Source of the DNA: an uncultured Clostridia bacterium
Lineage (GTDB): Bacteria > Bacillota > Clostridia > TANB77 > CAG-508
Reading direction: 5' to 3'
DNA length: 64,000 nucleotides
Assembly (NCBI GenBank): GCA_944389125.1
Contig: CALXLF010000003.1
Location: 124,001-188,000 of the forward strand
Position 1 is the stretch's first letter; the number at the start of each line of letters is the position of its first letter. Of this stretch, positions 18,049-27,447 are shown in pieces. The notes under the pieces were generated by a model. The model was not told the DNA's origin. It saw nothing but the letters and a program-made list of their open reading frames with translations, and did no database searches. The translations under genes and the position numbers were made by a program.

Positions 18049-19276
18049 AAAGATTCAGAAGAAAAGATTGTTTAAATTAATAGGTGTTATTTTTTTAATT
18101 ATTTTTTTAATATATTTTTTATTAAATAGTACAAATTTAATTGGAAAGAATACAGATACATTTTTAGTAGAAGAAGGTACTCTTTCATATGAAGAAGAAG
18201 CTGAAGGGTATATAATTCGTGATGAAAATGTTTTAAAGGGAACAAATTCATCTAATGGTGTTAGTCAAATTGTATCAGAAGGATCTAGAGTTTCTAAAGG
18301 TGAATCAGTTTTTAGATATTATTTAGGTAATGAAGAAGAGATAAATAGTCAAATAGATGAATTAGATAATCAAATTGATGAAGCTCTTCAAAATAATCAG
18401 GAACAGAAAGATTCTGTTGATATTATAAGTTTGGAAACTGAAATGAAAAATATTTTAAATGAATTATATAAATCAAATTCAATACAAGATATAAAAGAAT
18501 ATAAGAAAAATCTTAGTAGCTATGCTACAAAAAAAGCTGAAATTGCAGGAGAACTAAGCCCTGCAGGTTCATATATAAAAGAATTAATAGAAAAAAGAAA
18601 AAGTTTAAGTGATCAGCTAAATTCTAATTCAGAAACAATTGTGTCAGATAGAGCAGGAATGGTTTCATATAGAGTTGATGGATTAGAAGATGTTTTAACT
18701 ATAAACAATGGAGATTTTAGTTATTTATCATCGGATCTTTTAGATAGTTTTGGATTAAATGTTGGTGTTAGTATTCCAGAAAGCCAGGAGTCTGGAAAAA
18801 TTATAAATAATTATTATTGCTATATTGCATGTCCAATTGATACTGAAAATTCAGAAGTCGCATCAGTTGGAGATGAAGTGATGTTAAGATTATCTGATGG
18901 ATCAGAAGTTCCAGCTGAAATTTCATATATTGTTCAAGAAGATAAAGACAGAATTTTGGTATTTAAAATAACAGAAGGTGTTGAAAGACTTATTGAATAT
19001 AGAAAAATTTCTTTTGAAATTGTTTGGTGGAGTTATTCAGGATGGAAAATTAGTAATTCTGCTATAGTAGAAGAAAATGATTTATCATATGTATATGTTT
19101 CTAAGGCAGGAGTTCAGGAAAAAGTCTTGGTAAAAGTTTTAAGACAAAATGATACATATTCAATTGTCGAAAATTATACTAATGATGAACTTATGGAATT
19201 AGGATATTCGGTAGATGAAATTCAAAATATGCCACAAATAAAATTATATGATCAAATTATAGTAAAAAATAAATAA
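18041..19276 (+). CDS. HlyD-like membrane-anchored adaptor protein
   Basis: 411 residues: basic N-terminus, one membrane helix (about 10-27), a lipoyl/barrel-sandwich half (E-G-T-L-S-Y-E-E-E-A-E-G-Y-I-I-R-D-E), a coiled coil around residues 95-190, a second half-motif (V-S-D-R-A-G-M-V-S-Y), then beta-rich C-terminal domains. This is the HlyD/membrane-fusion layout, but no ABC or RND partner is near. Proteins of this type sit just before sepF in many Clostridia, hinting at a link to the division site. GTG start with AAAGGAG, overlapping miaA. Confidence 0.75.
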   Translation: MLKKIQKKRLFKLIGVIFLIIFLIYFLLNSTNLIGKNTDTFLVEEGTLSYEEEAEGYIIRDENVLKGTNSSNGVSQIVSEGSRVSKGESVFRYYLGNEEEINSQIDELDNQIDEALQNNQEQKDSVDIISLETEMKNILNELYKSNSIQDIKEYKKNLSSYATKKAEIAGELSPAGSYIKELIEKRKSLSDQLNSNSETIVSDRAGMVSYRVDGLEDVLTINNGDFSYLSSDLLDSFGLNVGVSIPESQESGKIINNYYCYIACPIDTENSEVASVGDEVMLRLSDGSEVPAEISYIVQEDKDRILVFKITEGVERLIEYRKISFEIVWWSYSGWKISNSAIVEENDLSYVYVSKAGVQEKVLVKVLRQNDTYSIVENYTNDELMELGYSVDEIQNMPQIKLYDQIIVKNK

Positions 19277-19375
19277 TAATGTAAAAAAATATTGTCAAAA
19301 GATGTAAAAAAGATGTTAAAATATTACATCAAGATTACAATTTAGAAAAAATAATATAACATTTTAAAAAAAGTA

Positions 19376-19406
19376 TTGACAATGAAACAAAAAAGAAGGA
19401 TACTAT
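19376..19406 (+). promoter_or_regulatory. Promoter of sepF-divIVA
   Basis: TTGACA (19376-19381) and TACTAT (19401-19406) with a 19-base spacer, longer than optimal. Confidence 0.55.
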
Positions 19407-19467
19407 GTATATGATTATAAAATAACTTTATTACGAATGAAGAGAAAATTATTAGGAGGTTCAAAAA

Positions 19468-19947
19468 ATGGCAGTTGCTGCATTTAAAAAAATTTGGGAT
19501 TATTTAGTAGGAGAAAACGATGAAGGAGCAGAAGATGAGTATGATACTACAGATGCTGCATATGACTATGGTGAAGAAGAGGAAGATACAAATGGTGAAA
19601 CTTTCAGCGTTTTCAGAAAGAAGAATAGAGATAAAGTTGTAAGTATGCCTCAATCTCAATCTATAAAGATGAAAATACTAAAACCAACTAATTATGATGA
19701 TTGTGATGGAATAATTAGAGAATTAAAAGTAAAAAACGGAATCGTTATGAATCTAGAATATGTAAATAAAGATATAGCTAGAAGAATTATTGATACTGTT
19801 AGTGGTGCTGTTACTGCACTTGATGGTCGTATAGAGAAGGTGTCTAATGCCATATTTGTTGTAGCTCCTTATAATTATGATATAATAAATGAGCCTATTA
19901 ACAAGGAAAAAAGTGAAAGGACTGGATTTCTTGGACAAAATAGGTAA
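19468..19947 (+). CDS. sepF: Cell division protein SepF
   Basis: Membrane-binding partner of FtsZ that helps align the division ring. 159 residues: N-terminal amphipathic stretch (A-V-A-A-F-K-K-I-W-D-Y-L), an acidic linker, then the SepF domain with D-D-C-D-G-I-I-R-E-L and R-R-I-I-D-T-V-S-G-A-V-T-A-L-D-G. RBS TTAGGAGGTTC precedes ATG 19468; divIVA follows after 19 bases. Confidence 0.93.
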   Translation: MAVAAFKKIWDYLVGENDEGAEDEYDTTDAAYDYGEEEEDTNGETFSVFRKKNRDKVVSMPQSQSIKMKILKPTNYDDCDGIIRELKVKNGIVMNLEYVNKDIARRIIDTVSGAVTALDGRIEKVSNAIFVVAPYNYDIINEPINKEKSERTGFLGQNR

Positions 19948-19966
19948 ACATTAGGAGGTTTAAAAT

Positions 19967-20410
19967 ATGTTAACACCGTTGGATATTGAGAACAAAAGGT
20001 TCGGCAGATCTATTAAAGGTTATAATGTTGACGAAGTTGATGAATTTTTAGATGAATTAACAGTTCAATATGAAAGACTATATAAAGAAAATGCAGAACT
20101 AAAAGAGCAAGTTGAAGGATCAAAAAAGGACTTAGAGCACTACAGAAGTGTCGAACATACATTACAAAATACATTGGTAATGGCTCAAACGACAGCTGAA
20201 GACATAAAAAAAATGGCTCAACAACAAGCCGATCAAATTATTGCAGAAGCAAATGCTAAAGCAAAAAAATCGGTTGAAGAATTAGATAGACAAGAATTTG
20301 AATTAAGAGCAAAACTTGAAGAAAAGAAAAAAGAATATGAATTGTTTAAATCAAAAATGGAAAGATTATTACTTTCACAATTAGATATGTTAAAAGATGA
20401 AGATGAATAA
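19967..20410 (+). CDS. divIVA: Cell-pole/septum protein DivIVA
   Basis: Coiled-coil protein that binds curved membrane at poles and septa. 147 residues: L-T-P-L-D-I-E-N-K-x-F, then R-S-I-K-G-Y-N-V-D-E-V-D-E-F-L-D (membrane-binding head), followed by a continuous coiled coil. RBS TTAGGAGGTTTAAA precedes ATG 19967. In other Firmicutes YlmG/YlmH genes lie between sepF and divIVA; here they are absent. Confidence 0.93.
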   Translation: MLTPLDIENKRFGRSIKGYNVDEVDEFLDELTVQYERLYKENAELKEQVEGSKKDLEHYRSVEHTLQNTLVMAQTTAEDIKKMAQQQADQIIAEANAKAKKSVEELDRQEFELRAKLEEKKKEYELFKSKMERLLLSQLDMLKDEDE

Positions 20411-20423
20411 AATTTAACTTTAC

Positions 20424-20457
20424 AAAAGAATTGCTTTGATGGCAATTCTTTTTTTGC
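20424..20457 (+). terminator. Terminator after divIVA
   Basis: AAGAATTGC and GCAATTCTT form a perfect stem followed by TTTTTT. Confidence 0.88.
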
Positions 20458-20524
20458 AAATATTGCTTTTTCATGTATTTTGTTACAATAGAATTAAATC
20501 GGTATTACATTTTCGTAAATCTTA

Positions 20525-20552
20525 TTGACTTATTGTATATTTAGAATAAAAT
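20525..20552 (+). promoter_or_regulatory. Promoter of rsmD
   Basis: TTGACT (20525-20530), 16 bases, TAAAAT (20547-20552), 26 bases before the rsmD start. Confidence 0.6.
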
Positions 20553-20577
20553 AAATATATGGTATAGAGGTGGAAAA

Positions 20578-21141
20578 ATGAGAATTATAGGTGGACATAA
20601 TAGAGGTACCAAATTATATACTCTGAATGGATATGAAACAACTAGACCAACATTAGATAGAGTAAAAGAAGCTCTATTTAGTAAAATTAATTTTGAATTA
20701 TTAGATTCGATTATATTAGATTTATTTTCAGGCAGCGGTGCTTTAGGGCTAGAAGCTCTAAGTAGAGGTGCCAAAAAAGCATATTTATGTGATAATTCTT
20801 TTAAAGCTCAAGAAATTATAAAGAAAAATATTGAGAAAACAAAAATGCAGGAAAAAGCTGTATTAATAAAAAAAGATTGTTTTGATGCTTTAAAATTTTT
20901 TTATAAAAATCAGATAAAATTTGATATAATTTTTCTTGACCCGCCGTACAAAACGGATTATAATATAAAAACTATAGAATTAATATTAAAATATAATTTA
21001 TTAAATGAAGATGGAAAAATTATAATTGAAACAGATATAGAAAAAGAAATTCTGGAAAATTTGAAAGATTTTCCTTTGGATATTGTAGATATAAAAAAAT
21101 ATGGGAGGGTAACTCTTATATTTGCAAAGCGAAAGGGGTAA
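20578..21141 (+). CDS. rsmD: 16S rRNA (guanine-966-N2)-methyltransferase
   Basis: Methylates G966 of 16S rRNA using SAM. 187 residues: R-I-I-G-G-x-x-R-G, R-P-T-x-D-R-V-K-E-A-L-F, SAM motif D-L-F-S-G-S-G-A-L-G-L-E-A, and the catalytic D-P-P-Y-K. RBS AGAGGTGGAAAA precedes ATG 20578. In most Firmicutes coaD follows; here a coiled-coil protein follows after 2 bases. Confidence 0.93.
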   Translation: MRIIGGHNRGTKLYTLNGYETTRPTLDRVKEALFSKINFELLDSIILDLFSGSGALGLEALSRGAKKAYLCDNSFKAQEIIKKNIEKTKMQEKAVLIKKDCFDALKFFYKNQIKFDIIFLDPPYKTDYNIKTIELILKYNLLNEDGKIIIETDIEKEILENLKDFPLDIVDIKKYGRVTLIFAKRKG

Positions 21142-21143
21142 CT

Positions 21144-21623
21144 ATGGAAATCTTTGCATTATTGGAAACTTTAGAAGATATATTAGAAAAAAGTAAAACA
21201 GTACCTTTTACAAACAAAAGTATTGTCAATAAAAGTGAACTTTTAGATATTATAAAAGAGGTAAGATTAAAATTACCAGATGAGCTAAAACAAGCTAAAT
21301 GGATAAAAGAAGAAAGAGAAAGAATAATAGCTGAGGCACAAAAAGATGCTGATGATATTGTAAAAGAAGCTGAAAACAGAATAATTTCAATGATTGATGA
21401 ACATGAAATTACTAAAAAGGCTTATGAAAAGAAAACAGAAATCATTGCAACAGCTAATGATATTTATAGAGAATTTTCAAACAATGCAAACAATTATGCA
21501 GATGGAGTTTTGAAAGATGTTGAAGATACAATGATTAAACTTTGCGAGACTATTAATAATATAGAGGAAAGCTTACAAGGAAAAATTGAAACAGTTCAAG
21601 AACAAAGAAAGCAATTAAAATAA
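21144..21623 (+). CDS. Coiled-coil protein resembling V-ATPase subunit H/E stalk proteins
   Basis: 159 residues, mostly alpha-helical, with a middle section rich in Ala, Glu and Lys (E-R-I-I-A-E-A-Q-K-D-A-D-D-I-V-K-E-A-E) typical of ATPase peripheral-stalk-like coiled coils. Similar short proteins follow rsmD/coaD in many Clostridia and remain uncharacterised. Start overlaps the RBS region AAGGGGTAACT of the rsmD end. No enzymatic motif. Confidence 0.7.
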   Translation: MEIFALLETLEDILEKSKTVPFTNKSIVNKSELLDIIKEVRLKLPDELKQAKWIKEERERIIAEAQKDADDIVKEAENRIISMIDEHEITKKAYEKKTEIIATANDIYREFSNNANNYADGVLKDVEDTMIKLCETINNIEESLQGKIETVQEQRKQLK

Positions 21624-21644
21624 GCAAATATTTGTAGATGAAGA

Positions 21645-21695
21645 GATTAGAGGTTAGAAAAATAGTTTTAATTTTCTAATTTCTAATCTTTAAAT
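21645..21695 (+). terminator. A/T-rich hairpin before ftsK
   Basis: GATTAGA-GG-TTAGAAAA pairs with TTTTCTAA-T-TTCTAATC around a short loop. The trailing T run is poor, so it may be an RNA-processing site or weak terminator. Confidence 0.4.
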
Positions 21696-21729
21696 ATTTA
21701 ATAACCAGTATGTTTAAGAGGTGTATAAA

Positions 21730-24174
21730 TTGGGAAGAAAGAAAAAAAGAAATGTAGGAAAACAAACAAAAAGAAAAAATAAAAATGTTAGTACCTTTGA
21801 TTTTGACTTTATTGCAGTAGTTGTTTTGGTTGTTTTAGGAATATTATCATTTCTAATTATATATTCACAAGCAGGAACAGCAGGACAAATCTTAAGCCCA
21901 GCCTTAGGTGGAATTTTAGGAGGAATAAAATATATAATTCCATTTGGAATTTTAGGTGTGGCATTTGCAGTATATAGAGAAGATGGAAAATATGTTAAAA
22001 CAAAGTTATTACAAGGATTGATTTTTTTAGGTTGTCTAGCATCTGTTTTTACTATATATCAGATTTCTATTAATAATATTAATATAACTAAAGGTTTTGA
22101 TACAGTTGTAGATGCTTCATATGCTCTTGGATTAAGCAATAAAGGTGGAGGAACAATAGGAGCAGTAATTGCATATCCTTTAGTTACTTTGTTCGGAGAG
22201 TTTGGAGCAGCAATTGTTTCATTTGGCTGTGCTGCAATTTTATTAGTATTTACATTTGGAATTAATATTACAGAAATTATAGAGAATTTAAGAGATAGGA
22301 TAGATGAATCTCGTGAGATTAGAGAAGAAGTAAATCACGAAAGAGAAGCAAAAAGAGAAGAAAGGGCTAAAAAGAGAAAAGCAAGAATTGCAGAAGAAGA
22401 ATCTAGAGAAGAAGCAAAATATAGAAATCAACAAATTGAAGAAGAAATTATTCCTGAAGATCAAATAAAAATTAATTTAGATACAGAACCTGAAGAAAAA
22501 CCAAAGAAAAAAGGCGGAATTAAGGGATTACTTAGAAAAGCTGATAATACTGCAGAAATAGTAGAAATTTCGAATCCAAATGAAATAGAAAATAATTTAT
22601 TTAAAGAGCAGGAAGTAACAAAAGAAAATAAAACTCAAGAGGTTCTACAATTAGAACATAATACAGTTTCTTTAGAAGATGAGAATTATGAAATTCCACC
22701 AATTGAACTTTTAAGACAAGGAACTGGAAAATCAAATAAAGGAGGAAAAAAAGCGGTAACAGATACTGCTGTTAAATTACAAAAAACCTTATATAGTTTT
22801 GGAGTTTCAGCAAAAGTAGAAAATGTATCTGTAGGTCCTGCTATTACAAGATATGAATTAAAACCAGCAGAAGGTGTTAGAGTTAGTAAAATAGCTAAAC
22901 TTGCTGATGATATTGCATTAAATTTAGCAGCTGAAAGTATAAGAATTGAAGCTCCAATTCCTGGTAAACAAGCAGTTGGAATTGAAATTCCAAATGTAGA
23001 AAAAGAAACTGTTCCATTAAGAGATGTTATTGAATCAGATGAATTTATTAATGCTGAATCAAGTCTTTCAATGGGACTCGGAAAAAATATTGCTGGGGAA
23101 GTTGTTATAGCAGATATAGCAAAGATGCCTCATGTTTTGATTGCAGGTTCTACTGGTTCAGGAAAATCTGTATGTATAAATACTTTAATTGCAAGTATTT
23201 TATACAAATCAAAACCTAGTGAAGTAAAGCTTTTAATGGTTGATCCAAAAGTAGTTGAATTATCAGTATATAACGGAATACCACATTTGCTTATTCCTGT
23301 TGTTACAGATCCTAAAAAGGCAGCAGGAGCTTTAGCTTGGGCTGTTCAAGAAATGGAAAAAAGATATCACTTATTTGCTGAAAAAGGTGTAAGAGATTTA
23401 AAAGGATATAATAAAGCAATGAGAGGTGAGACTCTTGGAAGATTACCTCAAATTGTAATTATAATAGATGAATTAGCTGATTTAATGATGGTTGCTCCAA
23501 AAGATGTTGAAGATGCAATTTGTAGATTAGCTCAAAAAGCCAGAGCAGCTGGAATGCACTTAGTTATTGCTACTCAAAGACCTTCTGTTGATGTAATTAC
23601 AGGTATAATTAAAGCAAATATTCCATCTAGAATTGCATTTGCGGTTTCTTCACAAATAGATTCAAGAACAATTCTAGATATGGCAGGAGCAGAGAAATTA
23701 CTTGGAAAAGGTGATATGTTATTTTATCCAATTGGAGCTTCAAAACCAGTTAGGGTACAGGGATCATTTATCTCTGATCAAGAAGTTGAAAATGTAGTTG
23801 GATTTATAAAATCAAAAGCAAATGTTAAATATAATGAAGATATTATAGAGCAAATTGAAAATGCAAATAAATCTGATAAAGAAAAAGATGAAGACAAAGA
23901 TCCAGATGATGATGCAGATGAATATTTAAATGATGCAATAGAATGTGTTATAGAACTTGGACAAGCTTCAACATCATTTATTCAGAGAAAATTTAAAGTT
24001 GGTTATGCAAGAGCTGGAAGAATTATTGATCAGATGGAAGCAAGAGGAATTATTTCTGGTTATGAAGGAAGTAAGCCTAGAAAGGTTCTTATGAGTAAAG
24101 AAAGATGGCAAGAACTAAATATGAGTCCAGCAGTTGGTGAGTCAGAAGAGTTTAAGTCAGATAATGAGGATTAA
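21730..24174 (+). CDS. ftsK: DNA translocase FtsK/SpoIIIE
   Basis: Pumps DNA through the closing septum during division and, in spore formers, into the forespore. About 814 residues: basic start, four membrane segments in the first 180 residues, a charged linker rich in Arg/Glu, the motor domain with Walker A G-S-T-G-S-G-K-S and Walker [10 protein letters not shown], and a C-terminal gamma winged helix ([16 protein letters not shown]). TTG 21730 after AAGAGGTG is preferred; GTG 21721 in the same frame overlaps that ribosome binding site. Confidence 0.93.
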   Translation: MGRKKKRNVGKQTKRKNKNVSTFDFDFIAVVVLVVLGILSFLIIYSQAGTAGQILSPALGGILGGIKYIIPFGILGVAFAVYREDGKYVKTKLLQGLIFLGCLASVFTIYQISINNINITKGFDTVVDASYALGLSNKGGGTIGAVIAYPLVTLFGEFGAAIVSFGCAAILLVFTFGINITEIIENLRDRIDESREIREEVNHEREAKREERAKKRKARIAEEESREEAKYRNQQIEEEIIPEDQIKINLDTEPEEKPKKKGGIKGLLRKADNTAEIVEISNPNEIENNLFKEQEVTKENKTQEVLQLEHNTVSLEDENYEIPPIELLRQGTGKSNKGGKKAVTDTAVKLQKTLYSFGVSAKVENVSVGPAITRYELKPAEGVRVSKIAKLADDIALNLAAESIRIEAPIPGKQAVGIEIPNVEKETVPLRDVIESDEFINAESSLSMGLGKNIAGEVVIADIAKMPHVLIAGSTGSGKSVCINTLIASILYKSKPSEVKLLMVDPKVVELSVYNGIPHLLIPVVTDPKKAAGALAWAVQEMEKRYHLFAEKGVRDLKGYNKAMRGETLGRLPQIVIIIDELADLMMVAPKDVEDAICRLAQKARAAGMHLVIATQRPSVDVITGIIKANIPSRIAFAVSSQIDSRTILDMAGAEKLLGKGDMLFYPIGASKPVRVQGSFISDQEVENVVGFIKSKANVKYNEDIIEQIENANKSDKEKDEDKDPDDDADEYLNDAIECVIELGQASTSFIQRKFKVGYARAGRIIDQMEARGIISGYEGSKPRKVLMSKERWQELNMSPAVGESEEFKSDNED

Positions 24175-24198
24175 AGAAAAAGGAGAAATTTTTTATAT

Positions 24199-25707
24199 AT
24201 GAAATTATTTTCAAAAGATAATGATTATAATTTAATATTAGAAAAGATTTTAGATTCAAAGTATTTTTCTTCTAATTCTAAAAGTTTACTTTTAAGTATG
24301 ATATATAAAATTGAAAATTGTTATGAAGACTATCAAAAAGTAAAAAATATAAGTAAAACAAAAGACGAATTTTTGGAAAAAATTATTGATACTATAAAAA
24401 AATATTGTGATAATATAAAACTAGTTGAACCAGATTCAAAAGATGCTGAAATATTAAAAAAGAATAATGTTTTAGCATTAACAAATGAAAGAGAAAGAAG
24501 TATATTATCATATCCAACAGAAATAGCATTATTATATGCTATTTCTGATGTGTTGCCAAAATATTTTTATATTCCAGATGATTTTATTTTAAAAAATTCA
24601 TTTCAAAATACTTTAGTGAATGGATATAACCAAAATAATCTAGAAATTTTAGCTGATTTTAATGGATGGTCTTGGGATATAAATTTAAAATTAAAAAATA
24701 ATATAATGGATAATTTGATTTATCAAAATTTACTAATATTATTTGGAATTAATTTTATGGATGATTGGACGGAATGTTCTAGTACACAAAAAAATCCATT
24801 GCAAGAAGTAAAAAAAGAATTTATGGGAACAAAATATTTTGACATACTTTGTAAATATTTATATATTAATTCAAGTGAAAAAGAAAAAAAGAAAATTGAT
24901 AAAATTATTGAAAGAAAAAAAATAGAGTATGATAGAATTTCTAATAAGTCAAAATTTTTTGAAGAAATTAAAAATAAAAAATTGACTTATTTAAAACAAT
25001 TAGAGAAAATAGATATATTATTAAATGATAAAGAAAAATTAATGAAAAAATATATTTCAGTGAACTTAAAATTAGATGAAGGAAAGAAATTCACTACTGT
25101 AAATTCATATAAGAAAATACTTGAACTAAAAAGAGAAAAGTATTTAAATCAAATAAATAATTTAGGAAATTTAATGAAACCTGTGAATTTTTTAAATTAT
25201 AAAAAGGAATTAGAAGACTCTATTAAATTTTCAGAATATCAGGAGCCACATGAAATAAATAAAAATCTTCAAATTGAATTTGTAAAAGTATTAGGAAGTG
25301 TAGTAGATTTTATTGAAGATTCTGAAGAAATTATAGATTATATTTATAGAATAAGATATTATAAAAATTTATATATAGATGAAAATACTCAAATTTGTAA
25401 TATAAAGGATTTGAATTTAGATCAAGTATTAAAAAAATTAATATTTAAAGGATGTAATAAAGAAAAACCAGTTTTAAGAAAAATTGTTTCAGATCAGGAT
25501 ATTAATTATGAAATTATAAAAAATATTTTAGATACGAAAATTATGGATTTACAATCAATAAAATTTGAATTATTACTAAAAGAAAGAAAGTTAGCGGTAA
25601 GAGTTTATGAAGAAGAGGTTTATGATAAAGATTTTGAGATAGATTATGAGAATCCTAAAAAAGATATTTTAATAAAACAAAATAAGATTTTAAAATTATT
25701 CATTTAA
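24199..25707 (+). CDS. Uncharacterised helical protein, 502 residues
   Basis: No family recognised. The protein is soluble-looking, very rich in Lys, Asn, Ile and Leu, with predicted coiled coil around residues 240-330 and a Trp-containing segment F-N-G-W-S-W-D-I-N-L-K near 155. No signal peptide, membrane segment or nucleotide-binding motif is visible. AAAGGAGAAATTTTTTATAT precedes ATG 24199, only 24 bases after ftsK, so it is probably cotranscribed with it. Confidence 0.7.
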   Translation: MKLFSKDNDYNLILEKILDSKYFSSNSKSLLLSMIYKIENCYEDYQKVKNISKTKDEFLEKIIDTIKKYCDNIKLVEPDSKDAEILKKNNVLALTNERERSILSYPTEIALLYAISDVLPKYFYIPDDFILKNSFQNTLVNGYNQNNLEILADFNGWSWDINLKLKNNIMDNLIYQNLLILFGINFMDDWTECSSTQKNPLQEVKKEFMGTKYFDILCKYLYINSSEKEKKKIDKIIERKKIEYDRISNKSKFFEEIKNKKLTYLKQLEKIDILLNDKEKLMKKYISVNLKLDEGKKFTTVNSYKKILELKREKYLNQINNLGNLMKPVNFLNYKKELEDSIKFSEYQEPHEINKNLQIEFVKVLGSVVDFIEDSEEIIDYIYRIRYYKNLYIDENTQICNIKDLNLDQVLKKLIFKGCNKEKPVLRKIVSDQDINYEIIKNILDTKIMDLQSIKFELLLKERKLAVRVYEEEVYDKDFEIDYENPKKDILIKQNKILKLFI

Positions 25708-25764
25708 AATGTTTATTACATTTTTTATATGCAAAAGATTAAATTAAGAAAGGAATATGTTTAT

Positions 25765-27421
25765 ATGAAAGTTACTTTTCTAGGAGCAGCAAAGACTGTA
25801 ACAGGATCAAATCATCTAGTGGAAGCAGCAGGAAAAAAATTTTTAGTGGACCTTGGAATGTATCAAGGAAAAATAACAGAAGAAATGAGTAATGAAGCGC
25901 CATTTTTATTTAATCCAGATGAGATAGATTTTGTTTTACTTACACATGCACATATTGATCATTCTGGAAGAATTCCTAAATTATATAATGAAGGATATAG
26001 AAATCCAGTATATGCAACAAAAGCAACATGTGATTTATGTTCAATAATGTTACCAGATAGTCGGACATATACAAGAAACTGAAGTGGAGTGGAGAAACAG
26101 AAAAAGATTAAGAGAAGGAAAAGAGCCAATCTTACCTATGTATACAGCAGAGGATGCAGAAAAATGTTTAGAAATTTTTCATCCAGTTGGTTATGATGAA
26201 ATAATTGAAATAGATGATAATATCAGTGTTAGATTTAATGATGCGGGACATATGCTTGGTTCTGCTATTATTGAAATTTGGGCTACTGAAGATGGAAAAA
26301 CAACAAAAATTGTTTTTTCAGGAGATATTGGAAATAATGATTTGCCTTTATTAGATTCTCCAACAATGATTGGAAGCGCAGATTATGTTGTTATGGAATC
26401 TACTTATGGAAATAGACTTCATGTAAGAAATGACCAAAAAGCAGAAACATTCTTAAATATAGTTTCTGAAACTTTGGACAATGGAGGTACAGTTGTAATT
26501 CCTTCATTTGCAGTTGGTAGAACACAAGAAATTTTATATGAAATTGATAAATTAAAAGATGAAAGAAGTTTAGAGGATAAAGAGTTTGCTAGAAAATATA
26601 AGATATTAATGAAAGCAGATGTCTACGTTGATAGTCCTTTAGCAATTTCTGCAACAGAAATTTTTAAGAAAAATACGGAATTATTTGAAGAAGATATTCA
26701 GGAAAAAATAAAAAGAGGAGATAATCCACTTGAATTTCCTGGACTTCACTTTACAGTAACAGCAGAAGAGTCAAAAGAATTAAATAATATGGACAAACCT
26801 TGTATTATTATATCAGCAAGTGGTATGTGTGATGTTGGTAGAATTAAGCATCATTTAAAACATAATTTATGGAAGCCTACAAGTACCATTCTTTTTGTTG
26901 GATATCAAGCACCTGGAACTCTTGGAAGAAGCATAGTAGATGGAGCTAAAAAAGTAAAGATATTTGGAGAAGAAATCGCTGTTAATGCTAGAGTTGAATA
27001 TATTGAAGGTTATTCAGGACATGCTGATCAAGAATGGCTTTTAAATTTTGTATATTCATTTAGAAATCCTCCAAAACATATATTTTTAGTTCATGGTGAA
27101 CCAGATTCTGAAGAAGCATTAAAAGAAAAAATTGAAGAAAATGCTGAGATTAAAGTAACAACACCATCTTTAGGAGAAACATATAACTTAGATGGAACAG
27201 ATACACCAAAACTTGAATTAAGCGAAGAAGAGCAAGCTCAATATGAAAAAATGGTAAAACGTTATGAAGTTTTGGATAATATAGATAATTTAATGGAAAA
27301 AATGCTTGATATGGAAAGTGCTGTTAAAGAGAATAAATTAGTTACTAATGATGAAGAGATTGAAGCCCTTAGTAAGCGTGTAAAAGATTTGCAGAATCAT
27401 ATTGATAAATTAATGAAATAA
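25765..27421 (+). CDS. MBL-fold beta-CASP ribonuclease-like protein, split by a +1 shift at CGG
   Basis: Metallo-beta-lactamase fold RNA-processing type exonuclease (YSH1/CPSF73-like). The joined protein is 551 residues: T-F-L-G-A-A-K-T-V-T-G-S, H-A-H-I-D-H-S-G, a second metal site in D-A-G-H-M-L-G-S-A, the beta-CASP block (S-F-A-V-G-R-T-Q-E) and C-terminal S-G-H-A-D-Q. The frame breaks at in-frame CGG 26062-26064 with zero-frame stop TGA 26082. Skipping the C restores D-S-G-H-I-Q-E, a nearly invariant motif of this family; the zero-frame product would be about 105 residues and lack the core. ATG 25765 follows AAGAAAGGA; an ATG at 25729 has no ribosome binding site. Confidence 0.92.
26062..26064 (+). 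other. CGG +1 recoding site in beta-CASP gene
   Basis: Zero frame: GAT-AGT-CGG-ACA, stop TGA after six codons. Skipping C26062 gives GAT-AGT-GGA-CAT-ATA-CAA-GAA (D-S-G-H-I-Q-E). Confidence 0.92.
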
Positions 27422-27447
27422 ATTATAATTGAAAGGATTATAAAAAT

